Assembly: GCA_036733985.1 (NCBI GenBank)
Contig: DAIMZM010000023.1
Coordinates: 1 to 27,111 of the forward strand
Direction: 5' to 3'
DNA length: 27,111 bases
Source: DAIMZM01 sp036733985
GTDB taxonomy: Bacteria > Bacillota > Dehalobacteriia > UBA4068
Shown piece by piece: positions 1 through 10,100 of the stretch. The translations under genes and the position numbers were made by a program. Within the stretch, counting starts at the first letter, position 1, and each line of letters starts with the position of its first letter. The notes under the pieces are model-generated. The model ran no database searches and was not told where the DNA came from. It was given only the letters and a program-made list of their open reading frames with translations.

Positions 1-81
1 CGGTTGGCTGAGAAACGGGCGGACATGCATGCCAAAGTTTTAAAAGCCGACGCCGAGCTTCAGGCAAAATTATCAAGCTGA
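1..81 (+). CDS. purE: C-terminal end of probable PurE (N5-CAIR mutase), 5' truncated
   Basis: The window opens inside an open frame (frame 1) that ends with TGA at 79-81 and encodes 26 residues, ending ...ELQAKLSS. The tail is a charged helix (RLAEKRADMHAKVLKADAEL) like the C-terminal helix of PurE, the 5-(carboxyamino)imidazole ribonucleotide mutase that makes CAIR, the substrate of the next enzyme, PurC. The identification is mainly from position: purE precedes purC in most Firmicutes purine operons. The visible piece carries no catalytic residue, so another operon gene is possible. Only 21 bases separate its stop from purC, so the two are very probably co-transcribed. Confidence 0.55.
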   Translation, partial: RLAEKRADMHAKVLKADAELQAKLSS

Positions 82-102
82 TATTTTAAGGAGGATACGG
101 TC

Positions 103-813
103 ATGGAGAAAAAGGAGCAGCTCTACGAAGGCAAGGCCAAGAAAGTTTTTGCCACCGACGACCCCGGGCTCTGCATCGTGGCTTATAAGGACGACGCCAC
201 CGCTTTTAACGGCGCGAAGAAGGGCACCATTGAGGGCAAAGGCCTGATCAATAATCTGGTGACCAACCATTTGATGCAGCTGCTGGAAAGCAAGGGCCTG
301 CCCACTCATTTTGTGGAGACCCTTTCCGACCGGGAAACTTTGGTCAAACGGGTGGAAATCATCCCCCTGGAAGTGATTGTCCGCAATATTGCCGCCGGCA
401 GCCTGGCCAAGCGCTTGGGGTTGGAAGAAGGTTATAAAATGCCCCGCACCGTGCTGGAATTCTGCTATAAATGCGATGAATTGGACGATCCCATGGTCAA
501 TGAGTACCATATCCTGGCCATGAATTATGCCAGCGAGGAGGATTTGGCGCTCATTTCCGAATATGCCCTGAAAGTGAACGAGATCCTTTCCGCTTACCTG
601 AAAGACCTGAATATTGAGCTGATCGATTTCAAGCTGGAATTCGGCAAAACCGCTGCCGGGGAACTGGTCCTGGCGGATGAGATTTCTCCCGATACCTGCC
701 GCTTCTGGGACAGCGTGACCAAGCAGAAGCTGGATAAAGACCGCTTCCGCCGGGATCTGGGCGGGGTGGAAGACGCGTATCAGGAAATCATGCGGCGGCT
801 GCTGGGGAAATAA
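103..813 (+). CDS. purC: SAICAR synthetase (phosphoribosylaminoimidazole-succinocarboxamide synthase)
   Basis: PurC joins CAIR and aspartate with ATP to give SAICAR in cytosolic de novo purine synthesis. The 236-residue length is typical of the bacterial enzyme. Recognisable blocks are the nucleotide-binding start LYEGKAKKVF (residues 7-16), the EVIVRNIAAGSLAKR block (about residues 89-103), the IDFKLEFGK block and the C-terminal DEISPDTCRFWD signature. The ATG at 103 follows AAGGAGG at a normal distance, 21 bases after the probable purE stop. purF begins 15 bases downstream, which fits one polycistronic mRNA. No promoter is visible between the genes, so control must lie upstream of the window. 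Confidence 0.97.
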   Translation: MEKKEQLYEGKAKKVFATDDPGLCIVAYKDDATAFNGAKKGTIEGKGLINNLVTNHLMQLLESKGLPTHFVETLSDRETLVKRVEIIPLEVIVRNIAAGSLAKRLGLEEGYKMPRTVLEFCYKCDELDDPMVNEYHILAMNYASEEDLALISEYALKVNEILSAYLKDLNIELIDFKLEFGKTAAGELVLADEISPDTCRFWDSVTKQKLDKDRFRRDLGGVEDAYQEIMRRLLGK

Positions 814-828
814 AACCCAACGGAGGAG

Positions 829-2268
829 ATGATGACTGAAATCACTACCGGCCTGCATGAGGAATGCGGCGTCTTCGGTATCTACAGCAATAGCCAGGAA
901 GATGTGGCTGCCGTCTGTTATTACGCCCTGTTTGCCCTGCAGCACCGGGGCCAGGAAAGCTGCGGCATCGTGGTGAACGACCGGGGCGTGATGACCGGCT
1001 ATAAGGACAACGGCTTAGTCAATGATGTTTTTACCCCCAGGGTCATGCAGGATCTGGGCTTGGGCAATATTGCCGTGGGCCATGTGCGCTATTCCACCAC
1101 CGGCAGCAATACCCGGGCCAATGCCCAACCCCTGATCATCAATCATATCAAGGGGGCCATGGCCCTGGGCTATAACGGCAACCTGATCAATTCCGCCAGG
1201 CTTAGGGAAGAACTGGAGCTGACCGGCTCCATTTTCCATACCACCAGCGATACCGAGGTCATTGCCTATGAGCTGACCAAGGAGCGGCTGACCTCCACCT
1301 CCATTGAAGACGCCATCAGCGGGGCCATGAAGCGGCTGATGGGCGCTTATTCCGTGGTAATGATGTCGCCGAAGAAGCTGATCGGCTTCCGGGATCCTTT
1401 AGGCTTCCGGCCCCTGGTCATCGGCACCTTGGCAAACGGCTATGCCCTGGCTTCCGAAACCTGCGCCCTGGACGCGGCGGGGGCCAAGTATCTGCGGGAT
1501 GTGGCCCCTGGGGAAATCGTGATCATTGATGAGAGCGGCGTCCGCTCCATTACGGAGAACTGCCCTGCGGGGAAAAAGGCCCTTTGTGTTTTTGAGTACA
1601 TTTATTTTTCCCGCCCGGATTCGGTGATCGAGGGCAGCCCGGTCCATACCGCCCGGATGCGGGCCGGCTCCATGCTGGCGCTGCAGCATCCGGTCCACGC
1701 GGACGTGGTGATCGGCGTGCCGGATTCCGGCATGTACGCGGCACTGGGCTATTCCATACAAAGCGGCATCCCTTATGCCCTGGGCTTCATCAAGAACAAA
1801 TACATCGGCCGCACCTTTATCCAGCCGGAGCAAAACCAGCGGGAAAACCTGGTGCGCATCAAACTGAATGTGGTGACTGAGACGGTCCGGGACAAACGGG
1901 TGATCCTGATCGACGATTCCATTGTCCGGGGCACCACCGGCGCCCGCATTGTGCGCCTGCTGCGGGAAGCCGGGGCCAAGGAAGTGCATATGCGGGTTTC
2001 CGCGCCGCCTTTTCTCCATCCCTGCTATTTCGGCACGGATATCAGTTCCCGGGATTATCTGATCGCCCGCCAGCATACCGCTGAAGAAACCGCCAGGCTG
2101 ATGAATGTGGATTCCCTGGGTTACCTGGACGTGAATTCCCTGGATATGATCCCTGAGCATTATCACGGGGGCCTGTGCACAGCCTGCTTCTCCGGGGTTT
2201 ATCCCATGGATATCAGCGAAGCCCAGGACAAAATGCGGCTGGAAGCCCGGCTGACTAAGAAAATATGA
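829..2268 (+). CDS. purF: Amidophosphoribosyltransferase (glutamine PRPP amidotransferase), Fe-S type
   Basis: PurF makes phosphoribosylamine from PRPP and glutamine, the committed step of purine synthesis. The N-terminal glutaminase half begins after a short propeptide. The likely nucleophile is the cysteine of EECGVFGIY (Cys13 counting from 829, Cys12 from the second ATG at 832), exposed by propeptide removal as in the Bacillus subtilis enzyme. The PRPP-binding loop VILIDDSIVRGTTGA lies in the C-terminal half. Cysteines in CVFEYIYFSRPDS, HPCYFG and GLCTACFSG match the four ligands of the structural 4Fe-4S cluster of the B. subtilis class, which is oxygen sensitive. The ribosome-binding GGAGGAG touches the ATG at 829, so 832 may be the real start. 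The length of 479 residues is normal. Confidence 0.97.
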   Translation: MMTEITTGLHEECGVFGIYSNSQEDVAAVCYYALFALQHRGQESCGIVVNDRGVMTGYKDNGLVNDVFTPRVMQDLGLGNIAVGHVRYSTTGSNTRANAQPLIINHIKGAMALGYNGNLINSARLREELELTGSIFHTTSDTEVIAYELTKERLTSTSIEDAISGAMKRLMGAYSVVMMSPKKLIGFRDPLGFRPLVIGTLANGYALASETCALDAAGAKYLRDVAPGEIVIIDESGVRSITENCPAGKKALCVFEYIYFSRPDSVIEGSPVHTARMRAGSMLALQHPVHADVVIGVPDSGMYAALGYSIQSGIPYALGFIKNKYIGRTFIQPEQNQRENLVRIKLNVVTETVRDKRVILIDDSIVRGTTGARIVRLLREAGAKEVHMRVSAPPFLHPCYFGTDISSRDYLIARQHTAEETARLMNVDSLGYLDVNSLDMIPEHYHGGLCTACFSGVYPMDISEAQDKMRLEARLTKKI

Positions 2269-2278
2269 GGGTATTTTT

Positions 2279-3319
2279 ATGAGCGAGAGCCATAGCGAGA
2301 GCTATAAAGCGGCCGGGGTGGATATCAGGGCCGGTTATGAGGCGGTGCGCTTGATGAAAAGCCATATCGCCCGTACCGATAGGCCTGGGGTGCTGTCCGG
2401 CGTCGGCGGCTTTGGCGGCCTGTTCCAGCCGGATTTGGCCGGGATCAGGGAACCGGTGCTGGTCAGCGGCACCGACGGGGTGGGCACTAAGCTGAAGCTG
2501 GCCTTTGAGCTGGACAAGCATGATACCATCGGCATTGATTGCGTGGCCATGTGCGTCAATGATATCGTCTGCTCCGGCGCGGAGCCCCTCTTTTTCCTGG
2601 ATTATATCGCCTGCGGCAAAAATGTGCCGGAACGCATCGCCCAGATCGTAGCCGGAGTAGCCGAAGGCTGCCTGCAGGCGGGCGCTGCCCTGATCGGCGG
2701 TGAGACCGCGGAAATGCCCGGCTTTTATCCGGAAGGGGAATATGATTTGGCCGGCTTTGCCGTGGGCCTGGCGGATAAAAGCAAAATCCTGGACAAAGCC
2801 CAAGTCCGGGCAGGGGACGTTTTGCTGGCCCTGCCCAGCTCCGGCTGCCATTCCAACGGTTATTCCCTGATCCGCAGCATTGTCAAAAAAGCAGGCCTGG
2901 ATCTTCACGCCGATGAGGCCGCTTTGGGCAGCACCCTGGGCGAAGCCCTGCTTACGCCCACCAGGATTTATGTGCAGCCGCTGCTGGCTTTGACCCGGGC
3001 GGTGGAAGTCCATAGCCTGGCCCATATTACCGGCGGCGGTTTTTATGAGAACATCCCCCGGGCCCTGCCGGATGGCCTGACCGCCAGTATCCGGGCCGCG
3101 GATATCCGCATCCCGCCGATTTTTCCCCTGCTGCAGCAGGCTGGGCAGATTCCGGAACGGGATATGTTCAATACCTTCAATATGGGCGTGGGCATGACGG
3201 CCATCCTCCCGGCCCGGCAGGCCGGCCAGGCCATGGCCTTGCTTCAGGAAAACGGCGTGGACGCCTATATCCTGGGTGAAATTATCCCCGGCAGCCAGGG
3301 GGTGGCCATATGGGGCTAA
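2279..3319 (+). CDS. purM: AIR synthetase (phosphoribosylformylglycinamidine cyclo-ligase)
   Basis: PurM closes the imidazole ring, turning FGAM and ATP into AIR. The 346-residue protein shows the usual blocks in order: the N-terminal GVDIRAGYEAV, the GVGGFGGLF loop, LVSGTDGVGTKLKLA (nucleotide and Mg binding), the CVNDIVCSGAEPLFFLDY signature, and LIGGETAEMPGFY. The start at 2279 is preceded by only a weak GAGGG that overlaps the purF stop, so translation may depend on coupling to purF, 10 bases upstream. The 3' end overlaps purN by 10 bases. Nothing about the protein is unusual. Confidence 0.97.
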   Translation: MSESHSESYKAAGVDIRAGYEAVRLMKSHIARTDRPGVLSGVGGFGGLFQPDLAGIREPVLVSGTDGVGTKLKLAFELDKHDTIGIDCVAMCVNDIVCSGAEPLFFLDYIACGKNVPERIAQIVAGVAEGCLQAGAALIGGETAEMPGFYPEGEYDLAGFAVGLADKSKILDKAQVRAGDVLLALPSSGCHSNGYSLIRSIVKKAGLDLHADEAALGSTLGEALLTPTRIYVQPLLALTRAVEVHSLAHITGGGFYENIPRALPDGLTASIRAADIRIPPIFPLLQQAGQIPERDMFNTFNMGVGMTAILPARQAGQAMALLQENGVDAYILGEIIPGSQGVAIWG

Positions 3320-3939
3320 CCCGCTTAGCCGTGCTGGTTAGCGGCAGCGGCACCAATCTGCAAGCCCTGATCGATTCGGCGGAGCGGGGGGAAAACCCGG
3401 CAGGCCGGATTGCCCTGGTCGCTTCCTCCGCACCGGACGCTTATGGTTTGGAGCGGGCCAGGGCAGCCCGGATCCCCGTTCTGGCCTTGGATAAGAAGGC
3501 CCTGGGCAGCCAGGGCTTTGAGGCCCGGCTTTTACAGGCTTTGCTGGAACAGGAAATCGACCTCCTGGTGCTGGCAGGCTTTTTGCATATTCTCAGCCGG
3601 GATTTTATTGCCCGGCTCCAGGTTCCCATTATCAATATCCATCCCGCTTTGCTGCCGGCCTTTGGCGGCCGGGGCTTTTACGGTTTAAAAGTACACCAGG
3701 CCGTGCTGGCGGCCGGCGTCCCCTTTACCGGCGCGACCGTGCATTATGTGAACGAGATCCCGGACGGCGGCCAAATCCTCCTGCAGAAGCAGGTGCCGGT
3801 GCTGCCTGGGGATACGCCGGAACTGCTGCAGCAACGGGTGATGGAACAGGCGGAATGGCTGCTGCTGCCCCAGGCTGTGGCCAGGCTCTGCACAGAATTA
3901 CAAAGACAAAAGGAGGCCTCTCTAGATGCACCGTCCTGA
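3310..3939 (+). CDS. purN: GAR transformylase, folate-dependent
   Basis: PurN transfers a formyl group from 10-formyltetrahydrofolate to glycinamide ribonucleotide. The 209-residue protein starts with the phosphate-binding loop VLVSGSGTNLQAL (residues 8-20). It contains the catalytic INIHPALLPAFGG segment, with Asn109 and His111 as likely counterparts of Escherichia coli Asn106 and His108, and an NEIPDGGQI segment whose Asp152 should match Asp144. The GGRGFYGLKVH loop is the Gram-positive variant. The ATG at 3310 sits inside the last codons of purM and the 3' end overlaps purO by 14 bases, a pattern typical of translational coupling. Confidence 0.95.
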   Translation: MGLTRLAVLVSGSGTNLQALIDSAERGENPAGRIALVASSAPDAYGLERARAARIPVLALDKKALGSQGFEARLLQALLEQEIDLLVLAGFLHILSRDFIARLQVPIINIHPALLPAFGGRGFYGLKVHQAVLAAGVPFTGATVHYVNEIPDGGQILLQKQVPVLPGDTPELLQQRVMEQAEWLLLPQAVARLCTELQRQKEASLDAPS

Positions 3940-4624
3940 CGCTTACCTTTCTCATAACGTTTATCCGGGCCGGGGCCTGTTGCTGGGCCTGACGCCGGAT
4001 CAGCGCCAGGCTGTGGCCGCTTATTTTATCATGGGCCGCAGCGCCAACAGCAGGAACCGCGTCTTTGTGGCGGACGGGGAAGGCCTGCGCATCCAGGCCC
4101 ATGACCCGGCCCTGCTCAGCGACCCCAGCCTGGTCATTTACTGGCCCTTGCGCAAGCTGAGCCGGGCGCTGCTCCTCTCCAATGGCGACCAGACCGATAC
4201 CCTGCACCGGTTGATGAGCCAGGGCGGCAGCTTTGAGCAGGCCCTGCGCCAGCGCACCTTTGAACCGGACGCGCCCAATTATACCCCCCGCATCAGCGGC
4301 TTGGCGGATTTCTCCCAGGGCTACGGCTACCGGCTTTCCATCCTCAAACGGGACGGACAAGGGGGCTGCCAGCGCTTCTTCTATGAATACGGGGAGCCGG
4401 AGCCGGGCGTAGGGCGGCTGATCCACACCTATCAGGGGGACGGCCAGCCTTTGCCCAGCTTTAGCGGGGAGCCGGTGGCCCTGGCGGTGCCTGACGACAT
4501 CGATCGGTTGACCCGCCAATTGTGGCAGGGCCTGAACCGGGAAAACCGGGTGGCCCTGTTCGTGCGTTATATCAATATTGCCGACGGCAGCTATGACCAG
4601 CGTATCATCAACAAGCATCAGTAA
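3926..4624 (+). CDS. purO: IMP cyclohydrolase, PurO family (archaeal type)
   Basis: This 232-residue protein looks like the IMP cyclohydrolase family first described as PurO in methanogenic archaea, which closes FAICAR to IMP. Family-like blocks are YPGRG (residues 13-17), YFIMGRSANSRNR (about 33-45), SNGDQTD (85-91) and FEPDAPNYTPRISG (112-125). It bears no relation to the MGS-like cyclohydrolase domain that normally forms the N-terminal half of PurH. The neighbouring purH here lacks that domain, so the two genes together replace one bifunctional enzyme. AAAGGAGG lies about 8 bases before the ATG, and the gene overlaps purN by 14 bases. Assignment is by remembered family sequence plus context; the active site was not mapped. 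Confidence 0.88.
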   Translation: MHRPDAYLSHNVYPGRGLLLGLTPDQRQAVAAYFIMGRSANSRNRVFVADGEGLRIQAHDPALLSDPSLVIYWPLRKLSRALLLSNGDQTDTLHRLMSQGGSFEQALRQRTFEPDAPNYTPRISGLADFSQGYGYRLSILKRDGQGGCQRFFYEYGEPEPGVGRLIHTYQGDGQPLPSFSGEPVALAVPDDIDRLTRQLWQGLNRENRVALFVRYINIADGSYDQRIINKHQ

Positions 4625-4662
4625 AGCGGCGTTTTTACCAGACCTGATAACGGGAGGGAAAA

Positions 4663-5835
4663 ATGAAAGAGCTATCTTTGAAATACGGCTGCAACCCCCA
4701 TCAACTGCCGGCCCGTATTTATGCGCCCCAGGGTGAACTGCCCCTGGAAGTGCTGAACGGGAATCCGGGCTATATCAACTTCCTGGACGCGCTGAACGCC
4801 TGGCAGCTGGTGCAAGAGCTGGCCGTTGCCACCGACCTGCCTGCCGCTGCCAGCTTCAAACATGTAAGCCCGGCCGGGGTTGGCCTGGGCCTGCCTTTAA
4901 GCCCGGCCTTGCGGCAAAGCTACTGGGTGGAGCAGGCTGAGCTTTCCCCCCAGGCCGCGGCTTATGCCCGGGCCAGGGGCGCGGACCGCATGAGCAGCTT
5001 TGGCGACTGGATCGCCCTTTCCGGCATTTGCGACGCCTCCACGGCCCGGCTGATCGCGCCGGAGGTCAGCGACGGTATCATCGCCCCCGGCTACGAGCCG
5101 GACGCCCTGGCCATCCTGATGGGTAAGCGCAAAGGGAATTATAATATCCTGGCTATGGATCCGGATTATCAGCCGCCGGAAATCGAGCTGAAACAGGTTT
5201 TCGGCATCTGTTTTGAGCAGCAGCGGAACCGGGCTGTGATCGATGCAAGCCTGCTTGCCAATATTGTCACCGTGAATAAGGATTTACCTGAATCCGCTTG
5301 CCGGGATTTGCTGGTGGCCCTGATCACCCTGAAGTATACCCAGTCCAATTCCGTTTGCTACGCCCAGGCCGGGCAGGCCATCGGTGTGGGCGCGGGCCAG
5401 CAATCCCGCATCCACTGCAACCGCCTGGCCGGGGATAAGGCGGATCTCTGGCAACTCCGGCAGCATCCGAAAGTTTTGGCCCTGCCCTTCCGGGCGGATA
5501 TTCCCCGGGCCCACCGGGACAATGGGGTGGACCGCTATTTATCCCCGGATCAGGCCGGGCTGCTGGCGGAGGGCCAGTGGCAGCAATTGTTCCGGCTGAA
5601 GCCGGAGCCCCTGACCGCGGTGGAGAAACAGGATTTCCTGGCCCAAGTCCAAGGCGTGGCCCTGGCCAGCGATGCTTTCTTCCCCTTTGACGACAATATC
5701 CGGCGGGCCCGGCAAAGCGGCGTGGCTTATATCGCCCAGCCCGGCGGCTCCATCCGGGACGAAGAGGTGATCGCCGCCTGCGATAGGGCCGGCCTGGTGA
5801 TGTGTTTCACCGGTTTGCGGTTGTTCCACCATTAA
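4663..5835 (+). CDS. purH: AICAR formyltransferase, PurH transformylase domain only
   Basis: At 390 residues this is far shorter than bifunctional PurH (about 510-530). It begins directly at the AICAR transformylase part (LKYGCNPHQ at residues 6-14). The SFKHVSPAG motif holds the catalytic Lys66-His67 pair. QSNSVCYAQAGQAIGVGAGQ and the end block SDAFFPFDDNI...QPGGSIRDEEVI...FTGLR are the standard transformylase signatures. It should formylate AICAR with 10-formyl-THF and pass FAICAR to PurO, encoded 38 bases upstream. A GGGAGGG site lies just before the ATG. Some authors use other symbols for the stand-alone domain; purH is used here for homology only, since no IMP cyclohydrolase domain is present. 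Confidence 0.93.
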   Translation: MKELSLKYGCNPHQLPARIYAPQGELPLEVLNGNPGYINFLDALNAWQLVQELAVATDLPAAASFKHVSPAGVGLGLPLSPALRQSYWVEQAELSPQAAAYARARGADRMSSFGDWIALSGICDASTARLIAPEVSDGIIAPGYEPDALAILMGKRKGNYNILAMDPDYQPPEIELKQVFGICFEQQRNRAVIDASLLANIVTVNKDLPESACRDLLVALITLKYTQSNSVCYAQAGQAIGVGAGQQSRIHCNRLAGDKADLWQLRQHPKVLALPFRADIPRAHRDNGVDRYLSPDQAGLLAEGQWQQLFRLKPEPLTAVEKQDFLAQVQGVALASDAFFPFDDNIRRARQSGVAYIAQPGGSIRDEEVIAACDRAGLVMCFTGLRLFHH

Positions 5836-5856
5836 ATTAGCTAGGGGAGGCACGCT

Positions 5857-7185
5857 ATGATCCTGATGGTTGTGGGCGGCGGCGGCCGCGAGCATGCGCT
5901 GATCAAAAAACTCAGCGAAAACCCCCAAGTGGAGAAGATTTACGCCCTGCCCGGCAATGCGGGAATCGGCGCTGATATCGGTAAGGCGGAATGCGTGGCT
6001 ATCAAAGCCACGGATCTGAACGCCATTTGCCATTTTGCCCAGGCGCGGCACATTGATTTTGCGGTGGTGGCTCCGGACGATCCCCTGGCTTTAGGCCTGG
6101 TGGACCGCTTGGCGGTTCTGGGCATCATGAGCTTCGGCCCCACCGGCCGGGCCGCCATGATCGAAAGCAGCAAAGCCTGGGCCAAAGCGCTGATGCAAAA
6201 ATACCAGATCCCCACCGCCGCTTATGCGGTGTTCAGCGATGCCGCGGCGGCCCTTGCTTATGTGCGGCGGCAAAGCTACCCCCTGGTGCTCAAGGCCGAC
6301 GGCCTGGCCCTGGGCAAGGGCGTGTTCATCGCCGCCGATCAGGCCGAGGCGGAGCAGGCCGTTGATCAGCTCATGAACCAGGGCAAATTCGGCCCGGCCG
6401 GGGCAAAAATCGTCATTGAGGAATACCTGACGGGACCGGAAGTCTCGGTGCTGGCCTTTACCGATGGCAAAATTGTGAAGCCCCTGGTTTCCGCCATGGA
6501 TCATAAGCAGGCTTATGACGGCGGCCGAGGCCCCAATACCGGCGGCATGGGCGCGGTGGCGCCCAATCCCTACTATACGCCCGAGATCGCCAGCCTCTGT
6601 ATGGAGCGGATTTTTCAGCCCACTATCGCGGCTATGGCGGCGGAAGGGCGGCCTTTCCGGGGCTGCCTCTATTTCGGCCTGATGCTTACGGCGGCAGGAC
6701 CCAAGGTCATCGAGTACAATTGCCGCTTCGGCGACCCGGAGACTCAGGCCGTGCTGCCCCTGCTGGAAACCGATCTGCTGGCGGTTATGGAAGCCTGCAG
6801 CCGGGGCCGTCTTCAGGATCTGGAAGTGCGCTTCAAAGAGGGGGCCTGCTGCTGCCTGGTGCTGGCTTCCGACGGCTATCCCGCTGCCTATCAGAGCGGC
6901 TTTCCCATCCGCCGGGGCGATTTGGGTGACGCCGCCGTCTATTGGGCAGGGGTGGCCGGGGACGGCCGGGGCGGCCTGATCACCGCCGGCGGCCGGGTGC
7001 TGGGCGTCTCCGTGGTCAGGGAAACCCTGGCCCAGGCCGTGGCGGACGCTTATGCCTTTAGCGAAAACATTGATTTTGCCAATAAATATTATCGTCATGA
7101 TATCGGCGGCCAGGCCCTGGCAGCCTTGGACGCTGCTGCAAAAAACATATCGGAGAAAAACAATGGTCTATCGGATCTATACTGA
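5857..7185 (+). CDS. purD: GAR synthetase (phosphoribosylamine-glycine ligase)
   Basis: PurD ligates phosphoribosylamine and glycine with ATP, consuming the unstable product of PurF. It is an ATP-grasp enzyme of 442 residues. The N-terminal MVVGGGGREHAL loop, the LKADGLALGKGVFIA ATP-binding segment, the GRGPNTGGMGAVAP loop and the NCRFGDPETQAVLP metal-binding block are all in family order. A GGGGAGG site precedes the ATG at 5857, 21 bases after purH. The gene runs 23 bases into purL, with the purL ribosome-binding site inside purD. The last dozen residues (KNISEKNNGLSDLY) look like a non-conserved tail. Confidence 0.97.
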   Translation: MILMVVGGGGREHALIKKLSENPQVEKIYALPGNAGIGADIGKAECVAIKATDLNAICHFAQARHIDFAVVAPDDPLALGLVDRLAVLGIMSFGPTGRAAMIESSKAWAKALMQKYQIPTAAYAVFSDAAAALAYVRRQSYPLVLKADGLALGKGVFIAADQAEAEQAVDQLMNQGKFGPAGAKIVIEEYLTGPEVSVLAFTDGKIVKPLVSAMDHKQAYDGGRGPNTGGMGAVAPNPYYTPEIASLCMERIFQPTIAAMAAEGRPFRGCLYFGLMLTAAGPKVIEYNCRFGDPETQAVLPLLETDLLAVMEACSRGRLQDLEVRFKEGACCCLVLASDGYPAAYQSGFPIRRGDLGDAAVYWAGVAGDGRGGLITAGGRVLGVSVVRETLAQAVADAYAFSENIDFANKYYRHDIGGQALAALDAAAKNISEKNNGLSDLY

Positions 7186-10100
7186 AAAAAAACCGGAATA
7201 CGCGGAGGCAGCCCGGGCTTTGCTGGCGGAGCTGAGAGAACAGCTGGGGCTGAAGCAGCTGCTGGATTTGCGCATCCTCCGCCGCTATGATGCGGAAGGC
7301 CTGAGCCAGGACCTGTTCGACGCCTGCCGTTACCGGGTCTTTGCCGAGCCCCAGGTGGATTTGGTTTACGAATCTTTGCCGGAGACAGACGGGACGGTTC
7401 TGGCTGTGGAATATTTGCCCGGCCAATTCGACCAAAGGGCGGACAGCGCCGCCCAATGCATCCAGTTCATCGGCGGCGGGGAACGCCCCCTGGTGCGCAG
7501 CGCCACCCTGTATTTGCTGGAAGGGGACTTGACCCTGGATGAGCTGGCCCTGGTGCGGCAACATCTGATCAATCCGGTGGAAAGCCGGGAAGCCAGCCTG
7601 GAGCGGCCAACGACCCTGGAAACCGCCTACAGCCCCCCGGCGGATGTGCCGCTGGTAACCAGCTTCCTGGATCTGGACGAGCCGGGCAGGGAAGGGCTGA
7701 TCAGCGCCTTAGGCCTGGCCATGGATGGGGATGATTTGCGCTGCTGCCAGGATTATTTCCAAAGCGAGGGCCGCTGCCCCACCCTGACTGAGCTAAGGAT
7801 GATCGATACCTATTGGTCCGACCATTGCCGCCACACCACTTTTTCCACCGTCATTCAGGAGATAGAGATCGAAGATACGGACGCGGCGCTGGCCTGGCGG
7901 CGGTATCAGCAATTGCGGCAGGCGCTTGATCTCTCTAAGCCTGTTACCCTGATGGATATCGCCACCATCGGCGGGAAATACCTGCGGGCCCAGGGCTTGC
8001 TGCAGGATCTGGATGAATCCGAGGAAATCAACGCCTGCACGGTGAAGATCACCGTGGACGTGGACGGTGAGCCCGAGCCCTGGCTGCTGCTGTTCAAAAA
8101 CGAGACCCATAACCATCCCACGGAAATCGAGCCCTTTGGCGGCGCGGCCACCTGCATCGGCGGGGCGATCCGGGATCCTCTTTCCGGCAGGGGCTATGTG
8201 TATCAGGCCATGCGCCTGACCGGGGCCGCCGACCCTCTGGCGGCGGTGGAAACCACCCTCCCCGGCAAACTGCCCCAGCGCACCATCGTCACCAAGGCCG
8301 CCGCCGGTTATTCCTCTTATGGCAATCAGATCGGCCTGGCCACCGGCCAGGTCGCCGAGGTCTACCATCCCGGCTATCTGGCTAAGCGGCTGGAGGTAGG
8401 CGCGGTGATCGCCGCCGCCCCCGCCCACCAGGTGCGGCGGGAACAGCCCGCCCCCGGGGATATCGTCTTGCTGCTGGGCGGACGCACCGGCAGGGATGGC
8501 TGCGGCGGCGCTACCGGCAGCAGCAAATCCCATGACGCCGGCTCTTTGGGCAGCTGCGGCGCTGAGGTGCAGAAGGGCAATGCCCCGGAGGAGCGGAAGC
8601 TGCAGCGGCTGTTCCGCAACCCAGCGGCTGCCCGGCTGATCAAGCGCTGCAATGATTTTGGCGCCGGCGGTGTTTCCGTGGCCATCGGCGAGCTGGCCCC
8701 CGGCCTGCGTATCGATTTGGACGCGGTGCCCCGGAAATATGAGGGCCTGGACGGCACCGAGCTGGCCATCAGCGAGTCCCAGGAGCGGATGGCCGTGGTG
8801 CTGGCCCCGGAGGATGTAGCGGCTTTCCTGGGGCTGGCTGCGGAAGAGAATCTCGAAGCCACCGCCGTGGCCCAGGTGACTGCCGAGCCCCGGCTGGTGA
8901 TGACCTGGCGGGGACAGGTGATCGTGGATATTGCCCGGGCTTTCTTGAACACCAATGGGGCGGAAAAGCGGATCCGCGTTCTGCTGGAGGCTCCGAAGCC
9001 TGGCGCCCCCCCGGAGCCAAAGGATTTTAGCGCCAGGCTCAAAGCCCTGGCAGCGGACTTGAATGTTTGCGCCAAAAAAGGCCTGGCGGAACGGTTCGAT
9101 TCCACGGTGGGCGCGGCCAATCTGCTGCTGCCCTATGGCGGAACCCGCCAGCTGACTCCCATCCAGGCCATGGCCTCCCGCTTGCCCCTTTTGGGCGGGG
9201 TGACGGATACCTGCTCTTTTATGGCCTATGGCTTTGACCCGGAGAGCAGCAGCGCCAACCCTTATGCCGGGGCCTATGCCGCGGTGGTGGAAAGCGTGGC
9301 CAAGGTGGTGGCTGTGGGGGCTGATCCGGCTACGGCCCATTTAAGCTTTCAGGAATACTTTGCCAAGCCCGGCCAGGACAGCCGCCGCTGGGGCCCCCCT
9401 GTGGCGGCGCTGTTAGGCGGGCTCATGGCCCAGCTGGACTTGGGTATCGCCGCTATCGGCGGCAAAGATAGCATGAGCGGCAGCTTTGAGCAGTTGGATG
9501 TGCCGCCCACCCTGATCAGCTTTGCCGTGGGCCTGGGCCGGGCGGATCAAGTGGCCTCCCCGGAACTGAAAGGCCCCGGGCATCAGCTGATCTGGCTGGC
9601 CCCGGATTATTTGGCCAACGGCTTGCCGGAAAAAGAAAGCCTGGCCAAAGTTTTCGCGCAGGTAGCGCAATTGATCAGGACAAAGCAGGCCCTGGCGGTT
9701 TATACCCCGGGCCGGGGCGGTATCGCCGCGGCTTTGCTGCAGATGGCGGTAGGCAATGGCGTGGGCGTCCGCATTGACCCGGACTTTCCGGAAGCGGCGC
9801 TGTTCAGCTCCTGCCGGGGCAGCTTCATCATTGAGCTGGCCGGGCCTTTGGCCATTGGCCGGGTCTTGGGACAAACCCAGGCTCCCTATCGTCTGGATTA
9901 CGGGGCAAACAGCCTAGCCTTTGCCCAATTAGAACAGGCCTGGCTCAGCCGGTTGGATCCGGTCTTTCCCCGGGATGTCCTCAGCAGCGGCGAAGCTGTG
10001 CCAGCCGTCTCTTACCGGGAACGGGGCTGTCTCAGGCCCCGGAAGGGCCGGGAAAAGCCCCGGGTGCTGATCCCGGTTTTTCCCGGCACTAATTGCGAAT

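Noticed and set aside
7793..9340. 515-codon minus strand open frame antisense to purL
   Set aside because: Same reason: codon-bias shadow of a clearly real gene, with a composition rich in Gly, His and Gln and no recognisable domain. A similar 335-codon frame antisense to purD (6091-7098) was dropped as well.
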